Source: Eubacteriaceae bacterium (GTDB lineage: Bacteria; Bacillota; Clostridia; Lachnospirales; Lachnospiraceae). From it: DNA of 64,000 nt. The translations under genes were made by a program, and so were the position numbers. The stretch covers positions 28,371-92,370 of the forward strand of contig CAJTCR010000018.1 of assembly GCA_910574915.1 (NCBI GenBank). Reading direction: 5' to 3'. This document shows, one piece after another, positions 44,670-53,509 of the stretch (position 1 is the first letter of the stretch; the number at the start of each line of letters is the position of its first letter). The notes below the pieces were generated by a model. That model had not been told where the DNA came from. It made no database searches and was given only the letters and a program-made list of their open reading frames with translations.

Positions 44670-46061
44670 ATGGAATTGACAAATATCAGAGAGTTGTTCC
44701 GCGCACAGCAGCAGTTTGCGGATCAAGAGGTTACGATTGGCGGATGGGTAAGGAGCAACCGCAAGTCTAAAGCGTTTGGCTTTCTTATGGTAAATGACGG
44801 TACTTTTTTTGAGGCGGTGCAGGTCGTCTATGCGGACGGGCTGGAAAACTTTGAAGAAATCGGAAAAGTCAATGTCGGGGCGGCACTAATTGTAACGGGC
44901 ACGTTTGTGCCGACACCGGATGCAAAGCAGCCGTTTGAGATCCAGGCAAAAAGCATTGAGATAGAAGGTGCTTCTTCGCCGGATTATCCGTTGCAAAAAA
45001 AGCGCCATACGTTTGAGTTTCTGCGCACGATCTCGCATCTGCGGCCGCGGACAAATACGTTTGAGGCAGTCTTTCGCGTACGTTCGCTGACCGCGTATGC
45101 GATACACAAGTTTTTCCAGGAGCGGGATTTTGTGTACGTGCATACGCCGATTATTACAGGCAGCGACTGTGAAGGCGCCGGAGAGATGTTCCAGGTGACA
45201 TCGATGGATCTAAATAACCTGCCGAAAAACGCCGACGGCAGCATTGACTATACGCAGGACTTTTTCGGCAAGCCGACGAATCTGACCGTCAGCGGACAGC
45301 TAAACGGGGAGACGTATGCGATGGCATTTAAAAATATTTATACGTTTGGCCCGACGTTTCGGGCGGAAAACTCCAATACGACAAGACATGCGGCGGAGTT
45401 TTGGATGATCGAGCCAGAGATTGCCTTTGCAGACCTAAACGATGATATGATGCTGGCGGAGAGCATGTTAAAGTATATTATCCGTTATGTACTAGAACAT
45501 GCGCCGGAAGAAATGGCGTTTTTCAACCAGTTTGTAGATAAGGGGCTGATTGAGCGCTTAGAGCATGTGATGAACTCGGATTTTGCACGGGTATCTTATA
45601 CAGAAGCGATCCGGCTTTTGGAAAAAAACAACAGCAAATTTGACTATAAGGTGTCCTGGGGAGCAGATTTGCAGACAGAGCATGAGCGCTATTTAACAGA
45701 ACAGGTATTTAAGCGCCCGGTATTTGTCTATGACTATCCAAAGGAGATCAAAGCATTTTATATGAAACTAAACGATGACGGAAAGACCGTTGCGGCAGTG
45801 GACTGCCTAGTGCCTGGCATTGGCGAGATTATCGGTGGCAGCCAGCGTGAAGATGACTATGACAAGCTGTTAACGAGAATTCAGGAGCTTGGGCTTCGTG
45901 AAGAAGACTACGCGTTTTATCTGGATCTGCGCAAATTCGGGTCAGCAAGACATGCGGGATTTGGGCTTGGCTTCGAACGCTGTGTCATGTATCTGACTGG
46001 TATGTCCAATATCCGGGATGTCGTTCCGTTCCCAAGGACAGTGAATAATTGTGAATTATAA
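44670..46061 (+). CDS. asnS: Asparaginyl-tRNA synthetase
   Basis: 463 residues, class II. N-terminal OB-fold anticodon domain ([20 protein letters not shown]), motif 2 [21 protein letters not shown], motif 3 [16 protein letters not shown], and PRTVNNCEL at the end. Charges tRNA-Asn. The last codons overlap the start of the next gene by 11 bp. Confidence 0.97.
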   Translation: MELTNIRELFRAQQQFADQEVTIGGWVRSNRKSKAFGFLMVNDGTFFEAVQVVYADGLENFEEIGKVNVGAALIVTGTFVPTPDAKQPFEIQAKSIEIEGASSPDYPLQKKRHTFEFLRTISHLRPRTNTFEAVFRVRSLTAYAIHKFFQERDFVYVHTPIITGSDCEGAGEMFQVTSMDLNNLPKNADGSIDYTQDFFGKPTNLTVSGQLNGETYAMAFKNIYTFGPTFRAENSNTTRHAAEFWMIEPEIAFADLNDDMMLAESMLKYIIRYVLEHAPEEMAFFNQFVDKGLIERLEHVMNSDFARVSYTEAIRLLEKNNSKFDYKVSWGADLQTEHERYLTEQVFKRPVFVYDYPKEIKAFYMKLNDDGKTVAAVDCLVPGIGEIIGGSQREDDYDKLLTRIQELGLREEDYAFYLDLRKFGSARHAGFGLGFERCVMYLTGMSNIRDVVPFPRTVNNCEL

Positions 46062-47028
46062 TAAGAAAATAAAAAGATTCTGCGCCGCTTGGTGCCTGGC
46101 TTTGCTAACGGCTGCCTGCACCTGCGGCTGCGGGGATAAAAAGCAGGTCGAGAGCGAACAGGCATACAGACAGCAAGGGCTTGCGCTGTTAGACCAGGGC
46201 GACTATGAAGGGGCAGTGGATGCTTTTAACAAAGCCTTGCAGGAGCGGGTCGGCATTGTGTCGAATCTGGAAGAAGACATTAATTTCTATAAGGCACATG
46301 CGCAGATGGAGGCAGGCAGCGTAAAGGACGCGATAGCGACCTATTCAGCGATTATCGATTATGATAAGAAAAATGCGGACGCTTATTATCTGCGCGGCTG
46401 CGCCTATATCAGCGCAGGACAGGCAAAAGAAGCCGCAGCGGATTTTCAAAAGGCGGCTGACAACGATAAGAAAAACGGGCAGATGTACGCAGGCATTTAT
46501 GAGCAGCTCGTACTTGCCGGGATGCTGGACGAAGCGTCAGCCTATCTCGACCAGGGGCTTAAAATCAAAGGAGACGGCGCGGCAGCCTGTCTGTCCAGAG
46601 GCAGGCTGTATTATGTAAGCGGCAATTATGAAAAAGCGGAGGCGGAATTAAACGCTGCCCTGGACAAGAAAGAAACAACGGCAAACCTGTATCTTGGCAG
46701 GGTGCTAAAGGCGCAGGGACAGCAGGAAGAAGCGACGGCTTACTACGAAGCGTACCTGGAAGAAAACCCCAACGATTCCAAAGTGCTCTACGAGCTGGGG
46801 CAGATTTCGTTTCAGGAGGAAAACTACGAACAGGCGGTGTCTTGGTTTGAGGAAGGCATGGCATGTAAAAACGTAATGAACAAACGGGAGCTTTGGGCAG
46901 GCAAGATCGCCGCTTTGGAACATATGGGAAACTTTGAAGCTGCAAAGCAGGAAATGCAGGTGTATCTGGAAAGCTATCCAAATGACGGGGCGGCACAGAG
47001 GGAATTTGTGTTTTTAAAAACAAGGTGA
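46051..47028 (+). CDS. TPR-repeat lipoprotein
   Basis: 325 residues. Short signal peptide ending in a Cys-rich lipobox area ([12 protein letters not shown]) then about seven tetratricopeptide repeats ([60 protein letters not shown]). GTG start at 46051 inside asnS (AAGGA upstream at 46034). Protein-protein scaffold on the outer face of the membrane; partners unknown. Confidence 0.85.
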   Translation: MNYNKKIKRFCAAWCLALLTAACTCGCGDKKQVESEQAYRQQGLALLDQGDYEGAVDAFNKALQERVGIVSNLEEDINFYKAHAQMEAGSVKDAIATYSAIIDYDKKNADAYYLRGCAYISAGQAKEAAADFQKAADNDKKNGQMYAGIYEQLVLAGMLDEASAYLDQGLKIKGDGAAACLSRGRLYYVSGNYEKAEAELNAALDKKETTANLYLGRVLKAQGQQEEATAYYEAYLEENPNDSKVLYELGQISFQEENYEQAVSWFEEGMACKNVMNKRELWAGKIAALEHMGNFEAAKQEMQVYLESYPNDGAAQREFVFLKTR

Positions 47029-47050
47029 TGTACCAAGAAAAAAAGACAAT

Positions 47051-47093
47051 GTAAAATCCCGCAGGAGTTTGTGGTTGGACTGCGGGATTTTAC
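47051..47093. terminator. Terminator between TPR gene (+) and tRNA-Gly (-)
   Basis: GTAAAATCCCGCA and TGCGGGATTTTAC form a perfect 13-bp stem. On the minus strand it is followed by ATTGTCTTTTTTTC, so it serves the tRNA; on the + strand it lies after the TPR gene. Confidence 0.85.
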
Positions 47094-47108
47094 TGAGTTT
47101 CATGTCAG

Positions 47109-47179
47109 AGCAGGTAATGGGAGTCGAACCCACCCTACCAGCTTGGGAAGCTGGTGTACTACCGATATACGATACCTGC
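47109..47179 (-). tRNA. tRNA-Gly (anticodon CCC)
   Basis: Minus strand. Acceptor GCAGGTA (5') pairs with TACCTGC; discriminator T. The anticodon stem CCAGC/GCTGG encloses loop TTCCCAA with anticodon CCC; T-arm GTGGGTTCGACTCCCAT (stem GGG/CCC). 71 nt; the 3' CCA is not encoded. A terminator lies 16 nt downstream (47051-47093). Confidence 0.93.
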
Positions 47180-47323
47180 AAAATATTTATTGTTTTCTTA
47201 ACGCCGATAAATATATTATAACTGATATCCATATAGATTGCAAGTAAAAAATATCAAAATTTGAAATTTGTACCATACAATTTTTTCCAGCGGCAAAATT
47301 TGTCTTTTCCATCCAAATTCAGA

Positions 47324-47352
47324 TTGAGTCTGGGCAGAATGTATGGTATGAT
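47324..47352 (+). promoter_or_regulatory. Promoter of metA
   Basis: TTGAGT (47324-47329), 17-bp spacer, TATGAT (47347-47352), 40 bp before the ATG. The leader is too short for a SAM riboswitch or T-box. Confidence 0.65.
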
Positions 47353-47392
47353 AAAAAAATATGAAAAAGCAGCAGAATAGGAGAATAGCATT

Positions 47393-48298
47393 ATGCCGAT
47401 TAAGATTCAGGATGCGCTGCCGGCGCGCGAGATTTTGGAAAATGAAAATATATTTGTAATGACGGAGTACCGTGCGATGCACCAGGATATCCGACCGCTG
47501 AACGTATTAATGCTGAATCTGATGCCGACAAAGATTGTCACAGAGACGCAGTTTCTGCGTAAGCTGTCCAATTCACCGTTACAGGTGGAAGTAGAATTTC
47601 TACATATGGCGAGCCACGTATCTACGCATGTAGACCAGACGCATTTGAATACGTTTTATGAAGTGTTTGACCAGATCAAGCACAAAAAGTATGACGGGAT
47701 GATTATTACCGGGGCACCGCTAGACTTTGTGGCATTTGAGGACGTGGATTATTGGGAGGAATTAAAGCAGATTATGGAGTGGACAAAGACGCATGTGCAC
47801 TGCACGCTGCACTCCTGCTGGGGATCTTTTGCGGGACTGTATTACCATTACGGGATCAAAAAGCGTGACCGGGTGCCAAAGCTCTCGGGCATTTACTCCC
47901 ACCAGGTTGTCAAGAAAAATTCACCGCTGTTTCGCGGGTTTGACGATATTTTTTATGCGCCGCATTCGAGAGCAACGGAGATTGCCGCGTCACAGATCGA
48001 GGCAATACCGGATCTGGAAATTATGGCAGTATCCAAAGACGCCGGTGTTGCGATTGCAAAGAGCACAGACAGCCGCCAGTTTTTTATTACCTGCCATCCA
48101 GAATACGATTCCGACACGTTAAAGCTGGAGTATGAACGTGACCTGGACAAAGGGATGGAGCCGCTGATGCCAGAAAACTATTTCCCGGACGATGATCCGT
48201 CAAAGGCGCCGATTGTCAACTGGCGTTCGACAGGGCAGCTTTTGATTTCGAATTGGCTGAACTATTATGTGTATCAGAGTACGCCGTATGAGCTGTAA
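47393..48298 (+). CDS. metA: Homoserine O-acyltransferase (MetA)
   Basis: First step of methionine synthesis, acylating homoserine. 301 residues. Conserved LNLMPTKIVTETQFLR, catalytic Cys in LHSCWGSFAGLYYHYGI, and catalytic His/Glu in TCHPEYD. The residue deciding acyl donor (position 111) is Asp in TGAPLDFVAF, not Gly (succinyl-CoA) or Glu (acetyl-CoA), so the donor cannot be called from the rule. The terminator hairpin after the stop overlaps the hexitol-locus operator. Confidence 0.94.
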   Translation: MPIKIQDALPAREILENENIFVMTEYRAMHQDIRPLNVLMLNLMPTKIVTETQFLRKLSNSPLQVEVEFLHMASHVSTHVDQTHLNTFYEVFDQIKHKKYDGMIITGAPLDFVAFEDVDYWEELKQIMEWTKTHVHCTLHSCWGSFAGLYYHYGIKKRDRVPKLSGIYSHQVVKKNSPLFRGFDDIFYAPHSRATEIAASQIEAIPDLEIMAVSKDAGVAIAKSTDSRQFFITCHPEYDSDTLKLEYERDLDKGMEPLMPENYFPDDDPSKAPIVNWRSTGQLLISNWLNYYVYQSTPYEL

Positions 48299-48335
48299 AA
48301 ACACTTGATTTTCCGTCAATATGTATAAAAAAATA

Positions 48336-48375
48336 GAGATTTGGCATTAACTCTTAGTGCCAAATCTCTTTTTCT
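48336..48375 (+). terminator. metA terminator overlapping hexitol-locus operator
   Basis: AGAGATTTGGCA and TGCCAAATCTCT form a 12-bp stem followed by TTTTTCT. The middle of the stem is the 23-bp operator at 48341-48363, so one inverted repeat appears to serve both as RNA terminator and DNA binding site. Confidence 0.8.
48341..48363. promoter_or_regulatory. MtlR-type operator 1
   Basis: Inverted half-sites TTGGCA...TGCCAA spanning 23 bp, sharing TGGCA-TA-CT--T-GTGCCAA with the site at 51967-51989. Its right edge is 17 bp upstream of the -35 at 48381, a class II/I-like activator position. Confidence 0.75.
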
Positions 48376-48380
48376 ATTGC

Positions 48381-48410
48381 TTGAAACATACGATCTTTGC
48401 AACGTATAAT
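48381..48410 (+). promoter_or_regulatory. Promoter of hexitol PTS IICB gene
   Basis: TTGAAA (48381-48386), 18-bp spacer, TATAAT (48405-48410). The same hexamers and spacer length are used at 52007-52036. Confidence 0.8.
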
Positions 48411-48456
48411 AGACGCAGCAGGAAAGCAAATGGAAAAAGGAGAAAGAGGTGTGATT

Positions 48457-49848
48457 ATGAAAGAGAGAGTACAGACATTTGGAAGATTTCTAAGCGGCAT
48501 GGTAATGCCGAATATCGGGGCATTTATTGCCTGGGGGCTGATTGCGGCGCTGTTTATTGAGAAAGGGTGGATTCCAAATGCCTCGTTTGCGCGTCTGGTT
48601 GGCCCGATGTCGCAGGTAATGCTGCCTTTGCTAATTGCGTATACCGGGGGCAGAGTCGTGGCTGGCGACAGAGGGGCGCTGACAGGCGCGATCGCGGCGA
48701 TGGGCGTGATCGTAGCTTCTGAAAATCCGATGTTTTTAGGGGCGATGATTGTAGGGCCTGTATCGGCGCTTGTCATTAAAAAATTTGACCAAATTATGGA
48801 AGGCAATATTCCGGCTGGTTTTGAGATGCTGATTAATAACTTTTCGATCGGGATTATCGGTGGGATATTGGCGTTGCTGTCGATGGTCGGGATTACGCCG
48901 CTTGTAAACGGACTGACTGACGCGATGAGCGCAGGAGTGGGATTTTTGGTGGAGCACAGCCTGCTGCCGCTTGTCAGCATTTTAATCGAGCCGGCAAAAG
49001 TATTGTTTTTAAACAATGCCATTAATCAGGGTATTTTTTCTCCACTGGGCATTCAGCAGGTACAGGAAGCAGGAAAATCGATTTTCTTTCTGCTGGAAGC
49101 AAATCCGGGGCCGGGGCTTGGCATTTTGCTGGCTTACTGCATCGCGGGAAAGGGAAGTGCGAAAAGCTCTGCTCCTGGCGCAGTGATTATCCACTTTTTC
49201 GGAGGTATCCACGAGATTTATTTTCCGTACATATTGATGAATCCATTTTTACTGCTGTCGGCGATTGCGGGCGGCATGACAGGAGTATTGTGCTTTAGCC
49301 TGTTTGATGTAGGGCTTGTATCGACTGCATCTCCGGGCAGTATTATCGCAATTACAATGATGGCAGAAAGACACTGCTATCTGGGGCTTTTTGCAGGCGT
49401 GCTGCTCTCGGCAGCAGTATCGTTTTTGATCTCTGTGCCGCTGTTAAAGTTTATGGGCAAGGATACTTCACTCGAAGAAGCGCAGGCGAAGAAAGATGCT
49501 ATGAAACGCCAGTCCAAAGGGCTTGCGCAGGCACCGTCTCAGGCAGGCAAAGCAGACGGCAGGATCAGCAAGATTGCGTTTGCGTGTGACGCAGGCATGG
49601 GCTCCAGTGCGATGGGCGCTACCGTATTGAAAAAGAAGATTACAGCCGCGGGCATTTCCGGTATTGAAGTGATCCATACGCCGGTTTCGTCGATTCCAAA
49701 AGACGTGCAGATTGTTGTTACGCACCAGGAGCTTAGAGAACGCGCAGCGAACAGCAATCCGAACGCGGAGCTGGTACTGATTACCAATTTCCTCGCGGCG
49801 CCGGAATATGAGACGCTTGTGGAAGATTTGAAGAAACGGAATTTATAA
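48457..49848 (+). CDS. mtlA: PTS mannitol-type enzyme IICB
   Basis: About 464 residues from ATG 48457. The N-terminal IIC membrane domain has the mannitol-type signatures MVMPNIGAFIAWGLIAALFI, the GGIHEIYFPYILM substrate loop and NNAINQGIFSPLG. After a linker, the C-terminal IIB domain carries the phosphorylated Cys in ACDAGMGSSAMGA. It has no fused IIA; that is encoded separately at 52089. Imports and phosphorylates a hexitol; mannitol is the family default but relatives handle other polyols. Spore/colon clostridial loci often have this split form. Confidence 0.93.
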   Translation: MKERVQTFGRFLSGMVMPNIGAFIAWGLIAALFIEKGWIPNASFARLVGPMSQVMLPLLIAYTGGRVVAGDRGALTGAIAAMGVIVASENPMFLGAMIVGPVSALVIKKFDQIMEGNIPAGFEMLINNFSIGIIGGILALLSMVGITPLVNGLTDAMSAGVGFLVEHSLLPLVSILIEPAKVLFLNNAINQGIFSPLGIQQVQEAGKSIFFLLEANPGPGLGILLAYCIAGKGSAKSSAPGAVIIHFFGGIHEIYFPYILMNPFLLLSAIAGGMTGVLCFSLFDVGLVSTASPGSIIAITMMAERHCYLGLFAGVLLSAAVSFLISVPLLKFMGKDTSLEEAQAKKDAMKRQSKGLAQAPSQAGKADGRISKIAFACDAGMGSSAMGATVLKKKITAAGISGIEVIHTPVSSIPKDVQIVVTHQELRERAANSNPNAELVLITNFLAAPEYETLVEDLKKRNL

Positions 49849-49865
49849 AAAAGGGGTGCAAGGTT

Positions 49866-51962
49866 ATGGAAATAACATCCAGGATGAAACAGATTTTACA
49901 GGTCTTGCTGCGGGAATCCGCTGCTGTTTCCGTAAAGTATCTTGCAGAACAGATCGGGGTCAGCAAACGGACGGCGCAGCGGGAACTGGAATCGGTAAAT
50001 ACAGCATTAAAAGATTATAGCCTTGCGTTTGTTTCCAAAACAGGCGTGGGCATCTGGGTCGAAGGCAGCGAAGAGGAAAAGAAACGGCTGCTTGCGGTAT
50101 TAAGCGCGGGGGACGATTATGATGCCAGCAATCGCGAAGAGCGCAGAAAGCGCCTGATTTTGGAAATATTAAAAGAAAAAGAGCTGCGCAAGCTGTACTA
50201 TTATTCCAGCTTGTTTGATGTCAGTGAAGCGACGGTCAGCGCGGACTTAGAAGCGGTTGAGGGGTGGCTTGCCCATTACGGGCTGTTCGTCAGCCGCAAG
50301 CCCGGCTGCGGTATTTCGATCCAGGGCAGTGAAGAAAATTACCGGAGGGCAATCCGCGGGTTTATTGATGAAAATATCGATACGAAGATGATGAGGGAAG
50401 TGTACGGGGAAGAAGCGTACGATTTGTCTGCATACCAGGTGCTCAAAAAGAACAGCTTTGACAGGATCTTAAATAACGATATCGTAAAGCGTGTGATGGG
50501 CTGCATTACAAAGCTTGGGAATGACCGGGTGCTGACCCTGACGGAAAACTCTTATGTCGGCATGATTATCCATATTTCCATCGCGATTCACCGGATTCAG
50601 AAAAACGAAGTGATCGAGTATACAGATACCTGGCAGCAGGAGATAGCAGAGGATGAGGACTATGCGCTTGCAAAAGTGATTGTCGAAGAGCTTGAACGGG
50701 AATTTCAGATCGCGATTCCGGGCGTGGAGATTTCTTATATCTGCCTGCATTTAAAGGGTGCGAAGCATGAGAAGATCCAGTGGAACGAAGGCGAGCAGCT
50801 TAAAATTGAAAACAAACAGCTCCAGCAGCTTATCAACGATATGATAGATGCCTATGATAACCGCCAGGCATATTTGATGAAGCAGGACGACGGCTTTATC
50901 CAGGGGCTGCTGGCACATTTACAGCCGACGCTGATCCGCCTTGTGTATGATATGCAGATCCAGAATCCGGTGCTTGAGGATATCAAGGTCAGCTATCCTG
51001 ATATTTATAAGAGGTGTGAAAAGGTAGCGCAAGTACTAAAGGAATTTACGGGAAAGGAAGTGCCGGAGCAGGAAATCGGCTTTTTGACCGTTCATTTTGG
51101 AGCGGCGATGGTACGGTTAGAAGGCAGAAAAGAAAAAATACGCAAAGTACATGCAGGCGTTGTCTGTTCCAGCGGGATCGGCATTTCGCGTCTGATGTCT
51201 TCCAAGCTGGAAAAGATGTTTCACGGCAGGATCAAGCTTGCGGCATACGGCAAGCACGATTTGACGCCGTATACAATGAGCAAAACGGACTTTCTGATTT
51301 CGAGTATCCCGCTGGAACAGACGGATATCCCTGTGGTATTTGTCAATCCGCTGTTAAGTGACGAGGATATCGAAAATATCCGGCATATGGTCAGCAAGTA
51401 CGAACGCCTTCCGAAAAAGCAAAAGGAAGCAGACGAGTTTTCTATGCAGTTGGAGGAAATCAACCTAGTCGCTTCCCAGATCAATACGGTGATTAAATAT
51501 ATGGATTTTTTCAGGGTCGACAACCGGATCAGCTTTGGGGAGCTTTTGATTGCGATCGGAGAGAAAATGTCGCCTTATTCGGACTGCCAGGAGATGATCC
51601 GCGATGACCTGCTGCGGCGGGAGCAGATTGCCAGCCAGGTATTTGCAGAATTTGGCTTTGCACTGTTTCATGCCCGTACAAAAGGGGTGACAAGGCCGGC
51701 ATTTTCGATCTGTATGACGAAAAACCTGGAGCCGTTTTCCGATCCGTATTTTAAAGGCATCCGCATCGTATTTATTATGCTGGCTCCAGTAGACGACAAT
51801 GCAAAAATCAATGGGGACATTATGGGATATATCAGCAGTATGCTGATTGAAGAATATGAGTTTTTAGATATCGTGCAAAAGGGAGAGCAGGAAGAGATCA
51901 AAAACGCGCTGTCCAGAAATTTAAAAAAATATTTTAACAGGTATATCGGGGGATTTTCTTAA
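49866..51962 (+). CDS. mtlR: MtlR-type PRD transcriptional activator
   Basis: 698 residues with the MtlR layout: N-terminal DeoR/Mga-like HTHs (VKYLAEQIGVSKRTAQRELE, FDVSEATVSADLEAVE), two PRD domains (His residues around 200-400), a IIB-Gat-like domain with Cys in VCSSGIGISRLM (about 438), and a C-terminal IIA-Mtl-like domain with a His (FALFHARTKGVTRPA). In bacilli such proteins activate mannitol promoters when dephosphorylated at IIB/IIA and phosphorylated at PRD2. Sits 17 bp after the IICB gene and before the second operator, fitting control of both promoters. Confidence 0.93.
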   Translation: MEITSRMKQILQVLLRESAAVSVKYLAEQIGVSKRTAQRELESVNTALKDYSLAFVSKTGVGIWVEGSEEEKKRLLAVLSAGDDYDASNREERRKRLILEILKEKELRKLYYYSSLFDVSEATVSADLEAVEGWLAHYGLFVSRKPGCGISIQGSEENYRRAIRGFIDENIDTKMMREVYGEEAYDLSAYQVLKKNSFDRILNNDIVKRVMGCITKLGNDRVLTLTENSYVGMIIHISIAIHRIQKNEVIEYTDTWQQEIAEDEDYALAKVIVEELEREFQIAIPGVEISYICLHLKGAKHEKIQWNEGEQLKIENKQLQQLINDMIDAYDNRQAYLMKQDDGFIQGLLAHLQPTLIRLVYDMQIQNPVLEDIKVSYPDIYKRCEKVAQVLKEFTGKEVPEQEIGFLTVHFGAAMVRLEGRKEKIRKVHAGVVCSSGIGISRLMSSKLEKMFHGRIKLAAYGKHDLTPYTMSKTDFLISSIPLEQTDIPVVFVNPLLSDEDIENIRHMVSKYERLPKKQKEADEFSMQLEEINLVASQINTVIKYMDFFRVDNRISFGELLIAIGEKMSPYSDCQEMIRDDLLRREQIASQVFAEFGFALFHARTKGVTRPAFSICMTKNLEPFSDPYFKGIRIVFIMLAPVDDNAKINGDIMGYISSMLIEEYEFLDIVQKGEQEEIKNALSRNLKKYFNRYIGGFS

Positions 51963-51966
51963 AAGA

Positions 51967-51989
51967 ATGGCACTATCTGATTGTGCCAA
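51967..51989. promoter_or_regulatory. MtlR-type operator 2
   Basis: Inverted half-sites ATGGCAC...GTGCCAA spanning 23 bp, matching the site at 48341-48363. The right edge is again 17 bp upstream of a -35 (52007). It begins four bases after the activator gene's stop. Confidence 0.78.
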
Positions 51990-52006
51990 ATCCGGGTTTC
52001 TTTTCT

Positions 52007-52036
52007 TTGAAATAGAAGCTGTGCCGGGCTTATAAT
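52007..52036 (+). promoter_or_regulatory. Promoter of IIA-kinase-dehydrogenase genes
   Basis: TTGAAA (52007-52012), 18-bp spacer, TATAAT (52031-52036). Confidence 0.8.
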
Positions 52037-52088
52037 AAAGACAGAAAGAAACAGGAATTGTTTGTGAATGGGAAAAAGGAGGAGCAAG

Positions 52089-52553
52089 ATGTTTTTTAAA
52101 AAGAAAAAAGAAGAAAAGACAGAAAAAAAAGAGCTGCTTTACCGTGAAAATATCCGTGTAAACTGCGCATCGGCAGACAAAGAGCAGGTGATCCGTTCCG
52201 TTGGGCAGATGCTGGCGGACAGCGGCTATGTAGACCAGCCGTATGTAGACGCAATGGTAGAAAGGGAAAAGACATTTTCTACGTTTATGGGAAGCGGGCT
52301 GGCGCTTCCGCACGGCGTGGAAGAAGCGAAAAAGGAAGTCAAGGCGTCCGGCATCGCAGTAATGACGTTTCCACAGGGCGTTGACTGGGACGGCAACGAA
52401 GTACATGTCGTAATCGGCATTGCGGGCGTTGGTGACGAGCATCTTGACATCCTTTCCACGATAGCGGAAAAGATGCTGGATGAGACGGCGGCAGACAGGC
52501 TGGCGACGGGAGATGTGGACACGGTATACCAGATTTTGACAGGAAAGGAGTAA
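52089..52553 (+). CDS. mtlF: PTS mannitol-type enzyme IIA
   Basis: About 154 residues from ATG 52089 (AAAGGAGGAGC upstream). A Lys/Glu-rich start, then the PTS_EIIA_2 fold with phosphorylation-site His in GSGLALPHGVEEAK, then IGIAGVGDEHLDILSTIAEK. Passes phosphate from HPr to the IIB domain of 48457. Head of the second transcription unit. Confidence 0.94.
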   Translation: MFFKKKKEEKTEKKELLYRENIRVNCASADKEQVIRSVGQMLADSGYVDQPYVDAMVEREKTFSTFMGSGLALPHGVEEAKKEVKASGIAVMTFPQGVDWDGNEVHVVIGIAGVGDEHLDILSTIAEKMLDETAADRLATGDVDTVYQILTGKE

Positions 52554-52558
52554 CCGGC

Positions 52559-53488
52559 ATGATAGTAACAGTTACGATGAATCCGGCGATTGACAAGACG
52601 GTTGATATTGACGCTCTGGAACGGGGCGGGCTGAACCGTATCCAAAAAGTAGAATACGATGCGGGCGGAAAAGGGATTAATGTATCCAAGACGATCCGCG
52701 AGCTGGGCGGAACGAGTATTGCCGCAGGATTTTTGGGCGGCAACGCGGGACGCACAATCGAAGCGGTTTTAAATGAAAAAGGCATCCAGAACGATTTTAT
52801 CTGGGTGGACGGAGAGACACGCACGAATACAAAGGTATTTGAAAAAAGCGGGGAAGTGACCGAGCTGAATGAGCCAGGGCCTCAGATTTTAGAAGAGCAG
52901 GTTGAGCAGCTCATCAAAAAGCTGGAAGGCTATGCGGATGAGCATACGCTGTTTATCTTTGCCGGGAGCATTCCAAACGGGGTAGAAAAAGATATTTACG
53001 GAAAGATGATTGCGCGTGTGCACGCCCGCGGAGCAAAGGCACTGCTGGATGCCGACGGCGAGCTGTTCCGCAGGTCGCTGGATGCGGCGCCTGATATTAT
53101 TAAGCCAAACCGTGTGGAGCTGGAAGAGTATGCCGGGTATGACTACCGGGCGTCGGTGGAAGAGCTGCTTACGACAGCAAGAGCGCTGAAAAGCAAAGGA
53201 ATTGGCACCGTTGCGGTATCTATGGGGAAAAGCGGCGCGATGCTTGTGCGTGACGGCTATGAGGTAAAATGCCCGGCACTGTCCGTAAAGGCACATTCCA
53301 CGGTCGGCGCGGGCGATGCAATGGTTGCGGCGCTTGCCTATGCATGGGATCAAAAGCTGGATCACGAGCAGACGGTACGGCTGTGCATTGCTACCTCGGC
53401 AGGCGCAGTGACAACGATTGGAACAAAACCGCCGGCAAGAGAGCTGGTGGATGAACTGATGAAGCAGGTTGTGATTGAAAAAATTTGA
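52559..53488 (+). CDS. fruK: PfkB-family 1-phosphofructokinase-like kinase
   Basis: 309 residues; ATG 52559, 5 bp after the IIA stop. FruK/LacC/TagK signature: TVTMNPAIDKTVDIDALERG, GGKGINVSKTIRELGG, catalytic GAGDAMVAALAYAW (general-base Asp). Phosphorylates a ketose phosphate at the free end; closest in pattern to 1-phosphofructokinase (fructose-1-P to fructose-1,6-bisphosphate). Its presence in a hexitol locus in place of mtlD is unexpected and fits a ketose-1-phosphate intermediate. Tagatose-6-phosphate kinase activity is an alternative. Confidence 0.88.
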   Translation: MIVTVTMNPAIDKTVDIDALERGGLNRIQKVEYDAGGKGINVSKTIRELGGTSIAAGFLGGNAGRTIEAVLNEKGIQNDFIWVDGETRTNTKVFEKSGEVTELNEPGPQILEEQVEQLIKKLEGYADEHTLFIFAGSIPNGVEKDIYGKMIARVHARGAKALLDADGELFRRSLDAAPDIIKPNRVELEEYAGYDYRASVEELLTTARALKSKGIGTVAVSMGKSGAMLVRDGYEVKCPALSVKAHSTVGAGDAMVAALAYAWDQKLDHEQTVRLCIATSAGAVTTIGTKPPARELVDELMKQVVIEKI

Positions 53489-53509
53489 GAAAATAAGGAG
53501 AAGAAAACG

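Noticed and set aside
47220..47392. SAM riboswitch or T-box upstream of metA
   Set aside because: The promoter is only 40 bp from the start codon and no conserved core is present.
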